From positions 1,302,001 through 1,366,000 of the forward strand of contig NZ_CP036501.1 of the NCBI RefSeq assembly GCF_026230195.1: a DNA stretch of 64,000 bases. Reading direction: 5' to 3'. The DNA is from Candidatus Paraluminiphilus aquimaris. GTDB lineage: Bacteria > Pseudomonadota > Gammaproteobacteria > Pseudomonadales > Halieaceae. The translations under genes were made by a program, and so were the position numbers. A model generated the notes under the pieces. That model did not search any database. It was not told the DNA's origin and worked only from the letters and a program-made list of their open reading frames with translations. Position 1 is the first letter of the stretch, and each line of letters opens with the position of its first letter. This document shows positions 19,501 through 26,026 of the stretch, in pieces.

Positions 19501-20080
19501 TAGCTCTGTAGAGCTGACGCTCAACACCACGGCAGGTGTAAGCCTCATTCAAGCGAGCAGAACACCGGCGACGACCAACTGGTCTGAGCCGTTGGTAACC
19601 GTTGGTGATAACGCATTCTCTACCATCATCTACGATGATGTGAGCGGTGCGTTCTCGACCGAAACCCACGTGCTGAGTCTTGAGTTATCGCTCACCAATG
19701 GGCAGCAAGCGGTGACGTCCATGGGCGGCTGGCTGAATGAAATGCAGCTGTACAGCAGTCAAGCCTTTGCATTGAAGTCGGCGAATGATACCGACGGTGA
19801 CTTTGTCGATGACGACGAAGACGCCTTCCCGAGCGATCCATCCGCCTCAACTGACACCGACGGTGACGGCCTGCCAGATGACTGGAACCCGGGGTACACC
19901 GCGCTCGATAGCACAACAGGCTTATTGGTAGATCGCGATGACGATAACGATGGCTATACCGATAAAGAGGAAGAGGAGGCGGGTACTGACTCCTTGGATG
20001 CAGGGGATCAACCTGTGAGCGGCATGGGCATTCTGCTTATCAAGCAAGCGATCGATGCGGCGGCTGCACGAGGTCAGTAG
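13553..20080 (+). CDS. second giant secreted subtilisin-like protease, tandem paralogue of the first
   Basis: The protein has 2,175 residues from ATG 13553. That start has GGGG seven bases upstream and begins a clean signal peptide (MRFVKVVSLGLLFSAIAYAQ); an in-frame GTG at 13523 would add ten residues. Catalytic residues on this numbering are D263 (VIDSG), H322 (NGHGTHVAG), N413 (AAAGN) and S495 (DGTSMAAP), so it should be active. Domain order matches the first copy: propeptide, S8 domain, CARDB-like, beta-helix-like, FnIII, TIG, cohesin-like, regulatory-like, dockerin-like (DVTGNGEISALDASKVL), and TSP3-like acidic repeats with a hydrophobic tail. Similarity is high in the catalytic and C-terminal thirds and poor in the middle (about 16.0-17.2 kb), which is visibly more AT-rich. 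No terminator is obvious after it. Confidence 0.92.
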   Translation: MRFVKVVSLGLLFSAIAYAQEPLNGQDGSDAKPDAEIGIAEPDLHFLKRMRTFRGPYTDQDDPLLTAKQAKEADRTGVTAAELTCRPPHCSREEALLIVKLATPASSQILAKTPNLGTKQSAFYVDSALTPIFSQELVSKARTKYAASSAKQPVNSLGKPVDLSRWHSLKLPKGTNLDEAIKDLSLDPRIELVESSFERQLKGEPTSKDPGTDFSGLAIAANDPRKAEQWALERTRTEDAWQWLEDNGYPAWGDRNIVVAVIDSGVDYTHEDLAGNMWVNAGEIPDNNIDDDNNSFIDDVYGADVVGSTYDHDGDPQDDNGHGTHVAGIIAAQGNNDIGIIGVAPNSQIMAIKAAQYSGVLTSTDIAEAILYAYQQGADIINMSFGGSGRSVLEEEALAVAFSNAVLIAAAGNQGIYNDTNCGILARPSYPAAHPYVLGVMAEAQFPDDKGAYLARFSNWDCKARNGIEYEVMAPGVDILSTIPGDGYAAWDGTSMAAPVVAGMAALVRTRFEDKSVYSSRFIMGQLGSTGASRKAIAFDDGSSKSYFSADALQSLVNVPSPSLSYLQHYLFDGSDQGASNDDDGIADAGETIEVAIVVKNYWGMADNVEVTLEAQAEGAVAGPDPYVTWDVPTVNYGGVGSFNEDDNGLIYDEGGLITGVRVPFRFTVAENTPNEHIIPMLVTMTANNGLDPDDPESYTTTSRFNLIVQRGRELPSIIGSDAPGTPGGNLDTDGVEDGIVTLDDSALWLVEKPVLVETGAHLRVGPGAILQFGNNQADDVYAEIQRIFLQYNGTFETAGTAENPVTIKPSDLFPQTGAVITRSVDMGGGSSGTATFQYTNLFNPIVDGKSADHVSVTRTILNGDVIYRTGEYRDSSCNPRFNMYDYESQNSGGVTNSRFRRLGQESWGYYDNGVKPVGGCSWSLGASRVASSLIENTMLSGFPTGNSSKVSGTVLLNNNQRWVLGDGSYITKGSDFYLNEPQISDLLVLDTHQFDGKTYALIYSFMENEYGSGVQQINNVDRVAALARALEGELFIPSDDAEISGVQPWLQQVREDMNTASKAGEFTGIDCGTWDEVCERLRDPSVFSMGFIYADGVIKTVTGETPTYENPNNPMSEQFLTDLENANRTDGYLTYYVYCDSLQCMDAYRTGTSLAVVELPHQIDKSQLQIEINDAAVSYSSNTLGGNAVLNQWHDPNIYHWARVRLPSTSTEKTFFNSVIDLSGVYWGDVSEEVIRLGIADYQSDFNKMPVRLQPIRTEPPENAYPFVAKLDVLDADANERPDQRFANEQTVWRVTFNRDMNQEIQPFVTFGPDEPYTDFIVPGDWVDARTWEGRVTISPVATDGYQYVRVAGAVAADDPWLITGDDKRRFRFEVITSGTESLNLQASGGEGYVDLSWNQDDYDTLMGFNIYRSTSQDGNYVRINQTLVGNEDREYRDSNTEPGVQYFYYFTVALDGSESEPSNKASATPIDTVKPVMSHNIISTATFGSTVMVQANVTDNISVQSVTLYYRAIGETNYTSADMVNTSGSTYRASILASATQPPGVEYYIAATDGSSYTYSGRASSPNKITIENNPVVTSVSPSAGSTAGGEVITVSGNNFVDGAKITLGSATCQNVVWASESRLTCTTPASSPNLVAVTVENPDGGTGVLTSAFTFVGNSTTMALPDITASQGQTRDVALTVDPVTGMQSFTAVISWNGDHLQYAGFTKGALVSGWDVVSQLNGTTLTIAGSSSTSVSGSGELVLLEFAVIAEGDVNSVIDLVSAKINEGYIETALVDGSFTMATGFDISGRVRFWDSSRTPIEATVTLDNSLEEVSDAVTGQFQFSGVLDGTHTLNIEKEDGINDSVRGYDASLILSHVVGSATLTGSALAAADVTGNGEISALDASKVLEVAAGLETVPFANQASPWAFEPAERRYDEITSNITNADFTAIFMGDVSGNWGDLSTQSLTGVRLELDSVTREGVATVNVLAAPPVEGAAISSVELTLNTTAGVSLIQASRTPATTNWSEPLVTVGDNAFSTIIYDDVSGAFSTETHVLSLELSLTNGQQAVTSMGGWLNEMQLYSSQAFALKSANDTDGDFVDDDEDAFPSDPSASTDTDGDGLPDDWNPGYTALDSTTGLLVDRDDDNDGYTDKEEEEAGTDSLDAGDQPVSGMGILLIKQAIDAAAARGQ

Positions 20081-20146
20081 TCGGCGCTAGGTCTAAGCGA
20101 AAGGCCGTCGGACTAAAGGCGCTGAAGCGAAAGTCCCCAAAAACGT

Positions 20147-20500
20147 TCATTGCTTGTCAGGCCAAAGTTGCTTGGCAAGCAGTGTTCCAAGGCCCACGCC
20201 TAGAATGTCGGCTAGGAAATCTTCCCACTCTTGCGATCGGGTGGAGGTATACCCTTGCAGTATTTCAATAAGCCCACCGAGTGCAATCAGCACAAAGACC
20301 ATCACCAACACCTGTCTTGGATAGGCGCGCAGCCCAACCAATGTAAGTACTAAAAAGGCGACGGTGTGAACAACTTTATCTGCCAGCGCAAAAAGCTGCG
20401 GTGAGGTTGATTGGGGTATGACAGCTCCCAAAGTGACGGCCAGGAAAAGTAACCAAAAGATGACTTTCGCAACGGGCTGGCTCAGAAGAGGCGCTTTCAT
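20147..20500 (-). CDS. VanZ-like membrane protein
   Basis: The 117-residue protein has four predicted membrane helices and the VanZ-family pattern: a DKVVHTVAFLVL segment, then GGLIEILQGYTSTRSQEWEDFLADILGVGLG. VanZ homologues in Proteobacteria are small membrane proteins of unsettled role; the original VanZ gives low-level teicoplanin resistance, and resistance should not be inferred here. Its start overlaps the end of the acetyltransferase gene by four bases (ATGA), so the two are translationally coupled and VanZ is second in the unit. Confidence 0.8.
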   Translation of the reverse strand: MKAPLLSQPVAKVIFWLLFLAVTLGAVIPQSTSPQLFALADKVVHTVAFLVLTLVGLRAYPRQVLVMVFVLIALGGLIEILQGYTSTRSQEWEDFLADILGVGLGTLLAKQLWPDKQ

Positions 20501-21024
20501 CGATTAGCTTGCCAGTCGGCTTTGTTTTGACGCCAGACACGCACCTGAACATCGCTCAAGGAGCCGGGTAAATGAACGTATTCACTGGGCCGCGAGCCGA
20601 GGCGTGTGGCCAGCGTTTGCGAGGGGGTGTTGGCGTCCTCGATTAGGTGAGTCACCTCACTCCAGTCCAATTCATCAAAAGCAAAATCGATGCAGGCGGA
20701 GGCAGCTTCAAAGGCATAGCCCTGTCCCCAATAAGCCTTCCTTAACCCCCAGCCAACCTCCATGGTTGGCCAATGCAGTGGATGCCAAGGCCCAATTCGT
20801 CCAATCCACTCGCCGGATTCCTTTTCAATAACACCGAACATGGCGGCTTGGGTTAGCGACCAAAGACCAATCCATTGAGCCAGCGTTCGCCACGCATCAG
20901 CCTCCTGCTGATGTCCACCCAAGTGCCGCATCGTGTCCTCACACGTGAGGAAGTCGCGGACATGGGGCCAGTCATCCGCTTGAGTAGGTCGCAGAATAAG
21001 GCGTTGGGTTTCTAGCTGAATCAC
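20497..21024 (-). CDS. GNAT-family N-acetyltransferase (RimJ/RimL-like)
   Basis: The 175-residue protein opens with LETQRLILRPTQADDWPHVRDFL, typical of the RimJ/RimL-type branch (Acetyltransf_3) that acetylates protein N-termini or small amines with acetyl-CoA. The acetyl-CoA-binding region is around WGLRKAYWGQGYAFEAA, followed by the conserved VTHLIEDANTPSQTLATRLG strand-helix. Length is normal and there is no signal peptide. It is first of a two-gene unit with the VanZ-like gene. The substrate is not predictable. Confidence 0.85.
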   Translation of the reverse strand: MIQLETQRLILRPTQADDWPHVRDFLTCEDTMRHLGGHQQEADAWRTLAQWIGLWSLTQAAMFGVIEKESGEWIGRIGPWHPLHWPTMEVGWGLRKAYWGQGYAFEAASACIDFAFDELDWSEVTHLIEDANTPSQTLATRLGSRPSEYVHLPGSLSDVQVRVWRQNKADWQANR

Positions 21025-21212
21025 AGGAAGGTTAGACCCTAACTACAGTAGCTAGGACAATCGCAGGAGACCCACTTTTTTGTCAATTGTCGAAGTCTCA
21101 ATCGGCCGTTATTTCTCGCATAGGCTACAAAGGTGTCATCTTTTACCGTCATAATCAGTCGGGAGATAGGTGGTCAATCGATGACCGCCTTGTGAGCAGA
21201 GGTGAGGGAAAA

Positions 21213-22268
21213 ATGTCGGGTAGACAGGGACTAATTTGTATTCGATCCGCTGCTCTTATGATCGCCCGCTCAGTTGTCGCAGGTATCTGCATGTTGGCGT
21301 TAAAAGCCTGCGGCGGCGGTGGTGGTAGTTCCTCCGATTCAATCCCACCTAATACACCACCTTCCTTCGGCCAATCGCTTTACACACTCTCGGTTGTGGA
21401 AGGGGGCAGCGCTATCGGTGTTGTCGCAGCAACCGACGCTGAAGCTGACAATCTTGTTTACAGTGTGAGTGGAGAGGACGCTGAATCGCTTGTTATTTCT
21501 GGGACTGGCAGTCTGTCCTTTCAGACGCCAGCCGATTACGAGCGCCCCACTGACAGCGATGCGAATAATGAATACAGCGTCGTTGTGACTGCCTCTGATG
21601 GTGCGTTGAGTGCCACTGCGGACGTGATAATTACGGTCGAGAACGATCCGAGCGATGATGCCGCGGCGCCGCAAATATTATTTGGCTTCGAGGTGCTCAT
21701 CGGCTCTGTAACAACTCCGGCCTATGACCGACCTTCGACGTGGGACGATGCCGATGGCGACTGCATTTCCGATCGTCATGAGATTCTCATCGCTCAGCAT
21801 CGTGATGGGGACGGGGCTTATCCGCTCGTTATGTCCTCTGATGGCTGCTTTGTTCAAACGGGACGCTGGCTCGACCCATACGACAACATTTATTACTACG
21901 CTGCATCTGACGTGCAAATTGATCACGTTGTCGCACTATATGAGTCGTGGATCTCGGGGTTGGGCAATGTCGATGCGAGCGTGCAACGCCGTTACGCCAA
22001 CACGGGCAGCGTGTCCGCAGGTGTGCTGCCTGAAACAAGCCATAACTTTCTTGCGGTTGGTGCGTCGTCTAATGGCGAGAAGGGCAGTAGCGACCCAACT
22101 GAGTGGATGCCGCGAAATGATGATTACCACTGTACATACTTGAAAAAATGGGTGCTCATTAAGTCGCTTAACGCACTCTTGCTCGACGACAGCGAGTTTG
22201 AATTCATTCGTGCACGTGAGCCCGGTTGCGGCAATGCATCACTGCCCGAACTCCCTGCAAATCCGTAA
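21213..22268 (+). CDS. lipoprotein with cadherin-like domain and C-terminal HNH endonuclease domain (DUF1524-like)
   Basis: The 351-residue protein starts at ATG 21213, with GAGGTGAGGG just upstream; an earlier in-frame ATG at 21087 would bury the signal. The signal ends in a lipobox-like LKAC followed by five glycines, predicting a lipid-anchored envelope protein. A cadherin-like beta domain follows (NTPPSFGQSLYTLSVVEGG to DGALSATADVIITVEN). The C-terminal half matches the DUF1524/GmrSD-C type of HNH nuclease: WDDADGDCISDRHEIL, IDHVVALYESWISG, NFLAVGASSNGEKGSSDP and WMPRNDDYHC. The core DH and N-K motif residues look intact. An exported nuclease of this class could degrade extracellular DNA for nutrients or attack neighbours. 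No immunity gene is evident beside it. Confidence 0.82.
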   Translation: MSGRQGLICIRSAALMIARSVVAGICMLALKACGGGGGSSSDSIPPNTPPSFGQSLYTLSVVEGGSAIGVVAATDAEADNLVYSVSGEDAESLVISGTGSLSFQTPADYERPTDSDANNEYSVVVTASDGALSATADVIITVENDPSDDAAAPQILFGFEVLIGSVTTPAYDRPSTWDDADGDCISDRHEILIAQHRDGDGAYPLVMSSDGCFVQTGRWLDPYDNIYYYAASDVQIDHVVALYESWISGLGNVDASVQRRYANTGSVSAGVLPETSHNFLAVGASSNGEKGSSDPTEWMPRNDDYHCTYLKKWVLIKSLNALLLDDSEFEFIRAREPGCGNASLPELPANP

Positions 22269-22345
22269 AGACTCGTCTGTGTTGAGAGTCGTTTATCGAC
22301 TCATTAAGAACAAATGGGTTTGCACCTTGCTTCGCTATAAGAATG

Positions 22346-22370
22346 AAAAAAGGGGCGCTAAGGCCCCTTT
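22346..22370 (-). terminator. intrinsic terminator of the lipoprotein hydrolase gene, possibly bidirectional
   Basis: AAAGGGGC (22349-22356) pairs with GCCCCTTT (22363-22370) around a six-base loop. Read on the minus strand the stem is followed by a run of six T (22351-22346), directly after the stop of the minus-strand hydrolase gene at 22391. On the plus strand only three T follow, so it may also weakly stop the HNH gene. Confidence 0.82.
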
Positions 22371-22390
22371 GAAACACTTCTTCGCCTAGG

Positions 22391-23596
22391 CTACTGAGCC
22401 GCATCCCACGCCGCTTGTATTGCCGGTATCGCCTGCCCAATAAAGAAGCCGGGGGGGGCCCCTGAGTCGGCCGCATCGCCATACTCATCAATCGCCATGT
22501 AGCCGCCAATGCCGCGGTTAACGTCAATAAAGCTCACGGCACCAAAGGCCCCCGGATCGGTGAACACACCAGGTAGGTCTTCTCGGATCCACCAGCCCAT
22601 GCCGTAGGGCGTAGCATTAGTGGTCACAACACCCCCGCGGTCAGTTTGCATACTGGCAATAGAGTCTTCGCTAAGCACTTGTGTATCGCCGCATAGACCA
22701 CCGTTTAGGTGTACCTGAAGAAGCTTGGCGTAATCCGCCATGTTGGTAATCGCACCGCCTTCAACATTAGGGTTGCTCGTGCCTGCAAGCGTGTCGACAG
22801 ACCCAGTAAAGGACGTGGGTGATTCCCATGGATTGCCAAAGGTGAAGACCTCCAGACCACAAGGCGTAACTAGATACTGATCTACCAACTGATTCCACGT
22901 CGCATTGGCCACCGTGCTTGCTGTAACGCCCGCGATTTGCCATTGGCTACCACCGTAGTCATAAACGCTCCCTGCTGGCTGTGTCGTAGGCAGTTCGTTT
23001 TGCACAAGGGTTTGGCCACAAGCCTCAAAGTTGAAGAAAGCCTGAGCACTGAATTGACAGAGATGATTGAAGTCTTCGATGGTGGGACCCGTCGACGATC
23101 CATAGCCCGCAAGGAGTCTAAGCCCGGGAATGCCTGACGTGTTGCTCACCATTTGCTCGACTGTCCGGTCAGCGTACGGCCCGTCATAGGCAAGATAGGT
23201 GCTGACAGGCTCACTCATTGAGAAGTCAACGTTAGCGTCTTCTTGCAGTGCCATCAGTGTCATCACCGCCGGGACTTTGCTGGTGGATGCCAAGAGAACC
23301 ACCGTGTCGTCTGTGTGATCACCAAAGACTTCTTGGTGGATTATGCCGTCGGCGTCTACCAGCACATAACTAATCCCGTCGAAATCGGTTCGCTCATCGA
23401 TGAAGGCTTGGAAGGAGGCATCGACCTCAGAAAAATCGGGTGCTGTTGGCGCTGGCGGCGACGGATCGACCACGACCGGTGCGGGCGTTGGACTGCTTCC
23501 ACCGCCGCCTCCGCCACAGCTTACTAGGGCCGAAAAAGTTAAAGGTAGCAACCAAATAGAGATGCTACGGAGGTTAATGAATCCGCCGTTGCTCAT
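22391..23596 (-). CDS. lipoprotein serine hydrolase, beta-lactamase/PBP4-like (S12) family
   Basis: The 401-residue protein starts with a lipoprotein signal (FSALVSC, C27 as lipidation site) and a Gly/Ser/Pro-rich linker. The class C beta-lactamase fold is indicated by S104-T-S-K107 in LLASTSKVPAV, the SxxK nucleophile motif. A later YDYGGSQWQIAGV sits where YxN is expected, with G in place of N, so the tyrosine is present but the motif is atypical. Likely reactions are ester or peptide hydrolysis in the envelope; true beta-lactamase activity is not implied. GGAG lies just before the start at 23596. It ends at the hairpin terminator at 22346-22370. Confidence 0.85.
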   Translation of the reverse strand: MSNGGFINLRSISIWLLPLTFSALVSCGGGGGGSSPTPAPVVVDPSPPAPTAPDFSEVDASFQAFIDERTDFDGISYVLVDADGIIHQEVFGDHTDDTVVLLASTSKVPAVMTLMALQEDANVDFSMSEPVSTYLAYDGPYADRTVEQMVSNTSGIPGLRLLAGYGSSTGPTIEDFNHLCQFSAQAFFNFEACGQTLVQNELPTTQPAGSVYDYGGSQWQIAGVTASTVANATWNQLVDQYLVTPCGLEVFTFGNPWESPTSFTGSVDTLAGTSNPNVEGGAITNMADYAKLLQVHLNGGLCGDTQVLSEDSIASMQTDRGGVVTTNATPYGMGWWIREDLPGVFTDPGAFGAVSFIDVNRGIGGYMAIDEYGDAADSGAPPGFFIGQAIPAIQAAWDAAQ

Positions 23597-23703
23597 ATGA
23601 AATTCTCCGTTCTTGTTATCGTGCTTTATTGTTAACGTAACCGGGCAGAATTTGAAAGTTACTATTAGTCGGTTTATAAAATAAGTGTCGGAGGCAGCAG
23701 AGC

Positions 23704-24630
23704 GTGGCGATCACTATGAAGGGGTTTCTTTACTCGTTCGGGTTTACTTGGCTGATGAGTTTTTCAGGTCTCCTAGTGGCTCAGGCTGACACGACTAACG
23801 ATAATAGGGTGCTCAATCAGGATTACGCACCGCTTGAGAAAAACCCGCCGGTTTACCCTTATGTGTCTCAGTTCAACGGTATTGAGGGTTACTGCATCGT
23901 CGAATATACAGTGACTCTCTCGGGCGCGGTGGAAGATGCCTTTCCAGCGGAATGCCAACCCATAGGATTATTTGAAGGTATCAGTGTTGAGGCTGCTAAG
24001 GCATTTATTTATCAGCCAAGAATTATCGATGGTGTTGCCACAGACGTGCCAGGCGTTCAAAACAAGTTTAGTTTTGCTTTGACAGGTGGCGGTAGTTCTC
24101 AGGGATGGGATGGTGAGCCAATTAAATGGAGCTTTATTAAAGAAACTGACACCCGCCGGATCAATAAAGCGCTAGAAAAGCAGGATTGGAAAAAGCTTAA
24201 AAAATACGCGCTGAAACGAGAGGGTGCTAACTATCGGATGCTTTACTTTGCCGGCTATGCTGAAATCATGATGGGCAATAAAGGCGCCGGCTATAAGTAC
24301 ATCGAGCAGTTCGTTTTTCATGAAGAAGAAGCGCTGCCTTTTGAGTTTGTTACCTTTAATGCCTTAAAGCTCCTGGTAACCCACTACTATCAGACCCAGC
24401 AATACGACGCCCTCATTGCTCTCGATAAGCACGCGGATATTTGGTGGTTTCGATTGCTCGATGAGACGACCACCAACCAAATGGCGCTTATGATCGCGGA
24501 CGCCTATACCCGCGTTGGTGATAACGATGCGTCGGTCAAACGCTTGACTGAGATCGTGGATCGCGCCCAAACCGAAACGGCAAAGGAAGATCGATTTGTC
24601 GCGCTAGCACGCCGGGCGCTCGGGCAGTGA
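23704..24630 (+). CDS. exported protein with TonB C-terminal-like domain and helical repeats
   Basis: The 308-residue protein has a signal peptide ending near LLVAQA-D. Residues about 45-120 match a TonB C-terminal domain: NPPVYPYVSQFNGIEGYCIVEYTVTLSG, then AAKAFIYQPRIIDG. The remainder is helical and looks TPR-like. Unlike TonB itself, the domain is N-terminal, without a membrane anchor and proline-rich spacer, so it probably does not energise receptors; similar TonB-C plus TPR proteins are common in this group and uncharacterised. The start is GTG 23704 because GGAGG at 23690-23694 is nine bases away; ATG 23716 is too far from it. It appears monocistronic. Confidence 0.75.
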   Translation: MAITMKGFLYSFGFTWLMSFSGLLVAQADTTNDNRVLNQDYAPLEKNPPVYPYVSQFNGIEGYCIVEYTVTLSGAVEDAFPAECQPIGLFEGISVEAAKAFIYQPRIIDGVATDVPGVQNKFSFALTGGGSSQGWDGEPIKWSFIKETDTRRINKALEKQDWKKLKKYALKREGANYRMLYFAGYAEIMMGNKGAGYKYIEQFVFHEEEALPFEFVTFNALKLLVTHYYQTQQYDALIALDKHADIWWFRLLDETTTNQMALMIADAYTRVGDNDASVKRLTEIVDRAQTETAKEDRFVALARRALGQ

Positions 24631-24878
24631 GACTCGATAACGAGTTTTGGAGAGGGGCACAATAACCCATGAGCCGTCTCTTTTCTTGCTTAATCCCCAT
24701 GTGATGGGGGGCACTGGGTTTATTGACGTTGGGTTGCGTGGTGTTCGTCACTCTCCTCGCTGATCTGCTGCTACCGTTTTCTACCACCTCTGTCCTACCA
24801 AAATCGCATCAATGTATTGGCAGTCGGACTGCCGCTCGCTACTCTTAGGCTACAACTAACAACAATAGAGACCAACGC

Positions 24879-25991
24879 ATGAACTTCGAGTTTTCTGAAG
24901 AACAGCAAATGCTGCGGGATCAGGCGCGCAACTACCTGTCCCAACATTGCCCTACAACACTGGTTCGCCGCGTGTTGAACAACCGCGAGACTCACGACGC
25001 CGACCTTTACAAAGGCATTGCAGAAATGGGCTGGACCGCAACCACGATTCCTGAGGAGTACGGTGGCCTGGGCATGTCGAGCTTGGAGCTCGTGGTCATT
25101 GCCGAGGAACTGGGTCGCGCTTGTGCACCGGTGCCTTTCAGTTCAACGGTCTACCTTGCTGCAGAGGCCATCATGGCGCTGGGTACGGAAGCGCAAAAAG
25201 AAGCGTGGCTACCCAAGTTTGCTGACGGTTCAGCCATTGGCTGTTTTGCTATGGGTGAGGCGGGAGGTGCCGTTACACCGGATCTAATGCGCACGACATT
25301 GTCTGACGGCGTAATCAACGGAACGAAGTTGCCCGTGGCCGACGGTGGCATCGCCGACGTTGCCATCGTTGTCTGCGCCGCCGACAAAGGTGATGGCGCA
25401 ACGCTGGCATTGGTCGACTTAAGCCAGGACTGCATAGATAAAGACAATGTACAGATGATCGACTTCAGCCGCGGACACGCAGAACTCATATTCAACGGCG
25501 CTTGCGCTGAGGTGCTGGGTGAAGAAGGTGCAGGCTGGGCGGCGGTTGAATCACTCATGAACACAGCCGCCATTTTGTTTGCGTGGGAGCAGATCGGTAT
25601 CGCCGATCGCGCACTAGAGCAGGCGCGTGAATACGCATTGGGTCGTTTCGCCTTTGGCCGCTCGATTGCGTCTTACCAGGCTATTAAGCACAAGTTGGCT
25701 AAGATGTACGTGAAAAACACCCTGGCGCGCAGCAACGCCTATTACGGTGCATGGGCATTGAATGCAGGCGCAAGTGACCTTGCGGTTGCGGCAGCGACAA
25801 CACGTGTGGCGGCGATTCAAGCCTCGCTATTTGCAGCCGAAGAAAACATTCAGACCCACGGTGGTATGGGCTTTACCTGGGAATTTGATTGCCAGTTTTA
25901 TTACCGACGCGCGAAACTTTTAAGCTTGGCAGTCGGTAGTGAGAAGCAGTGGCAAAGTCGCCTGGTCGATGGTCTGGCCGCTACGGCTTAA
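24879..25991 (+). CDS. acyl-CoA dehydrogenase, small-subunit type
   Basis: The 370-residue flavoprotein has the acyl-CoA dehydrogenase layout: N-terminal helical domain (MNFEFSEEQQMLRDQARNYL), IPEEYGGLGMSSLEL, a central beta domain, and a C-terminal helical domain with RFAFGRSIASYQAIKHKLA and THGGMGFTWEFDCQFYYRRA. It uses FAD to introduce a 2,3 double bond into an acyl-CoA. The next gene, 35 bases downstream, is a second dehydrogenase of different type. Adjacent pairs like this often form alpha2-beta2 heterotetramers acting on steroid side chains or other bulky acyl-CoAs (known for the ChsE enzymes). The actual substrate is unknown. Confidence 0.9.
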   Translation: MNFEFSEEQQMLRDQARNYLSQHCPTTLVRRVLNNRETHDADLYKGIAEMGWTATTIPEEYGGLGMSSLELVVIAEELGRACAPVPFSSTVYLAAEAIMALGTEAQKEAWLPKFADGSAIGCFAMGEAGGAVTPDLMRTTLSDGVINGTKLPVADGGIADVAIVVCAADKGDGATLALVDLSQDCIDKDNVQMIDFSRGHAELIFNGACAEVLGEEGAGWAAVESLMNTAAILFAWEQIGIADRALEQAREYALGRFAFGRSIASYQAIKHKLAKMYVKNTLARSNAYYGAWALNAGASDLAVAAATTRVAAIQASLFAAEENIQTHGGMGFTWEFDCQFYYRRAKLLSLAVGSEKQWQSRLVDGLAATA

Positions 25992-26026
25992 AGAATAAAA
26001 CGAGACGAGAAGAAGAGAGACTAATC

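Noticed and set aside
24631-24878. Small gene or remnant between the TonB-domain protein and acyl-CoA dehydrogenase
   Set aside because: Only very short frames with early stops were found.
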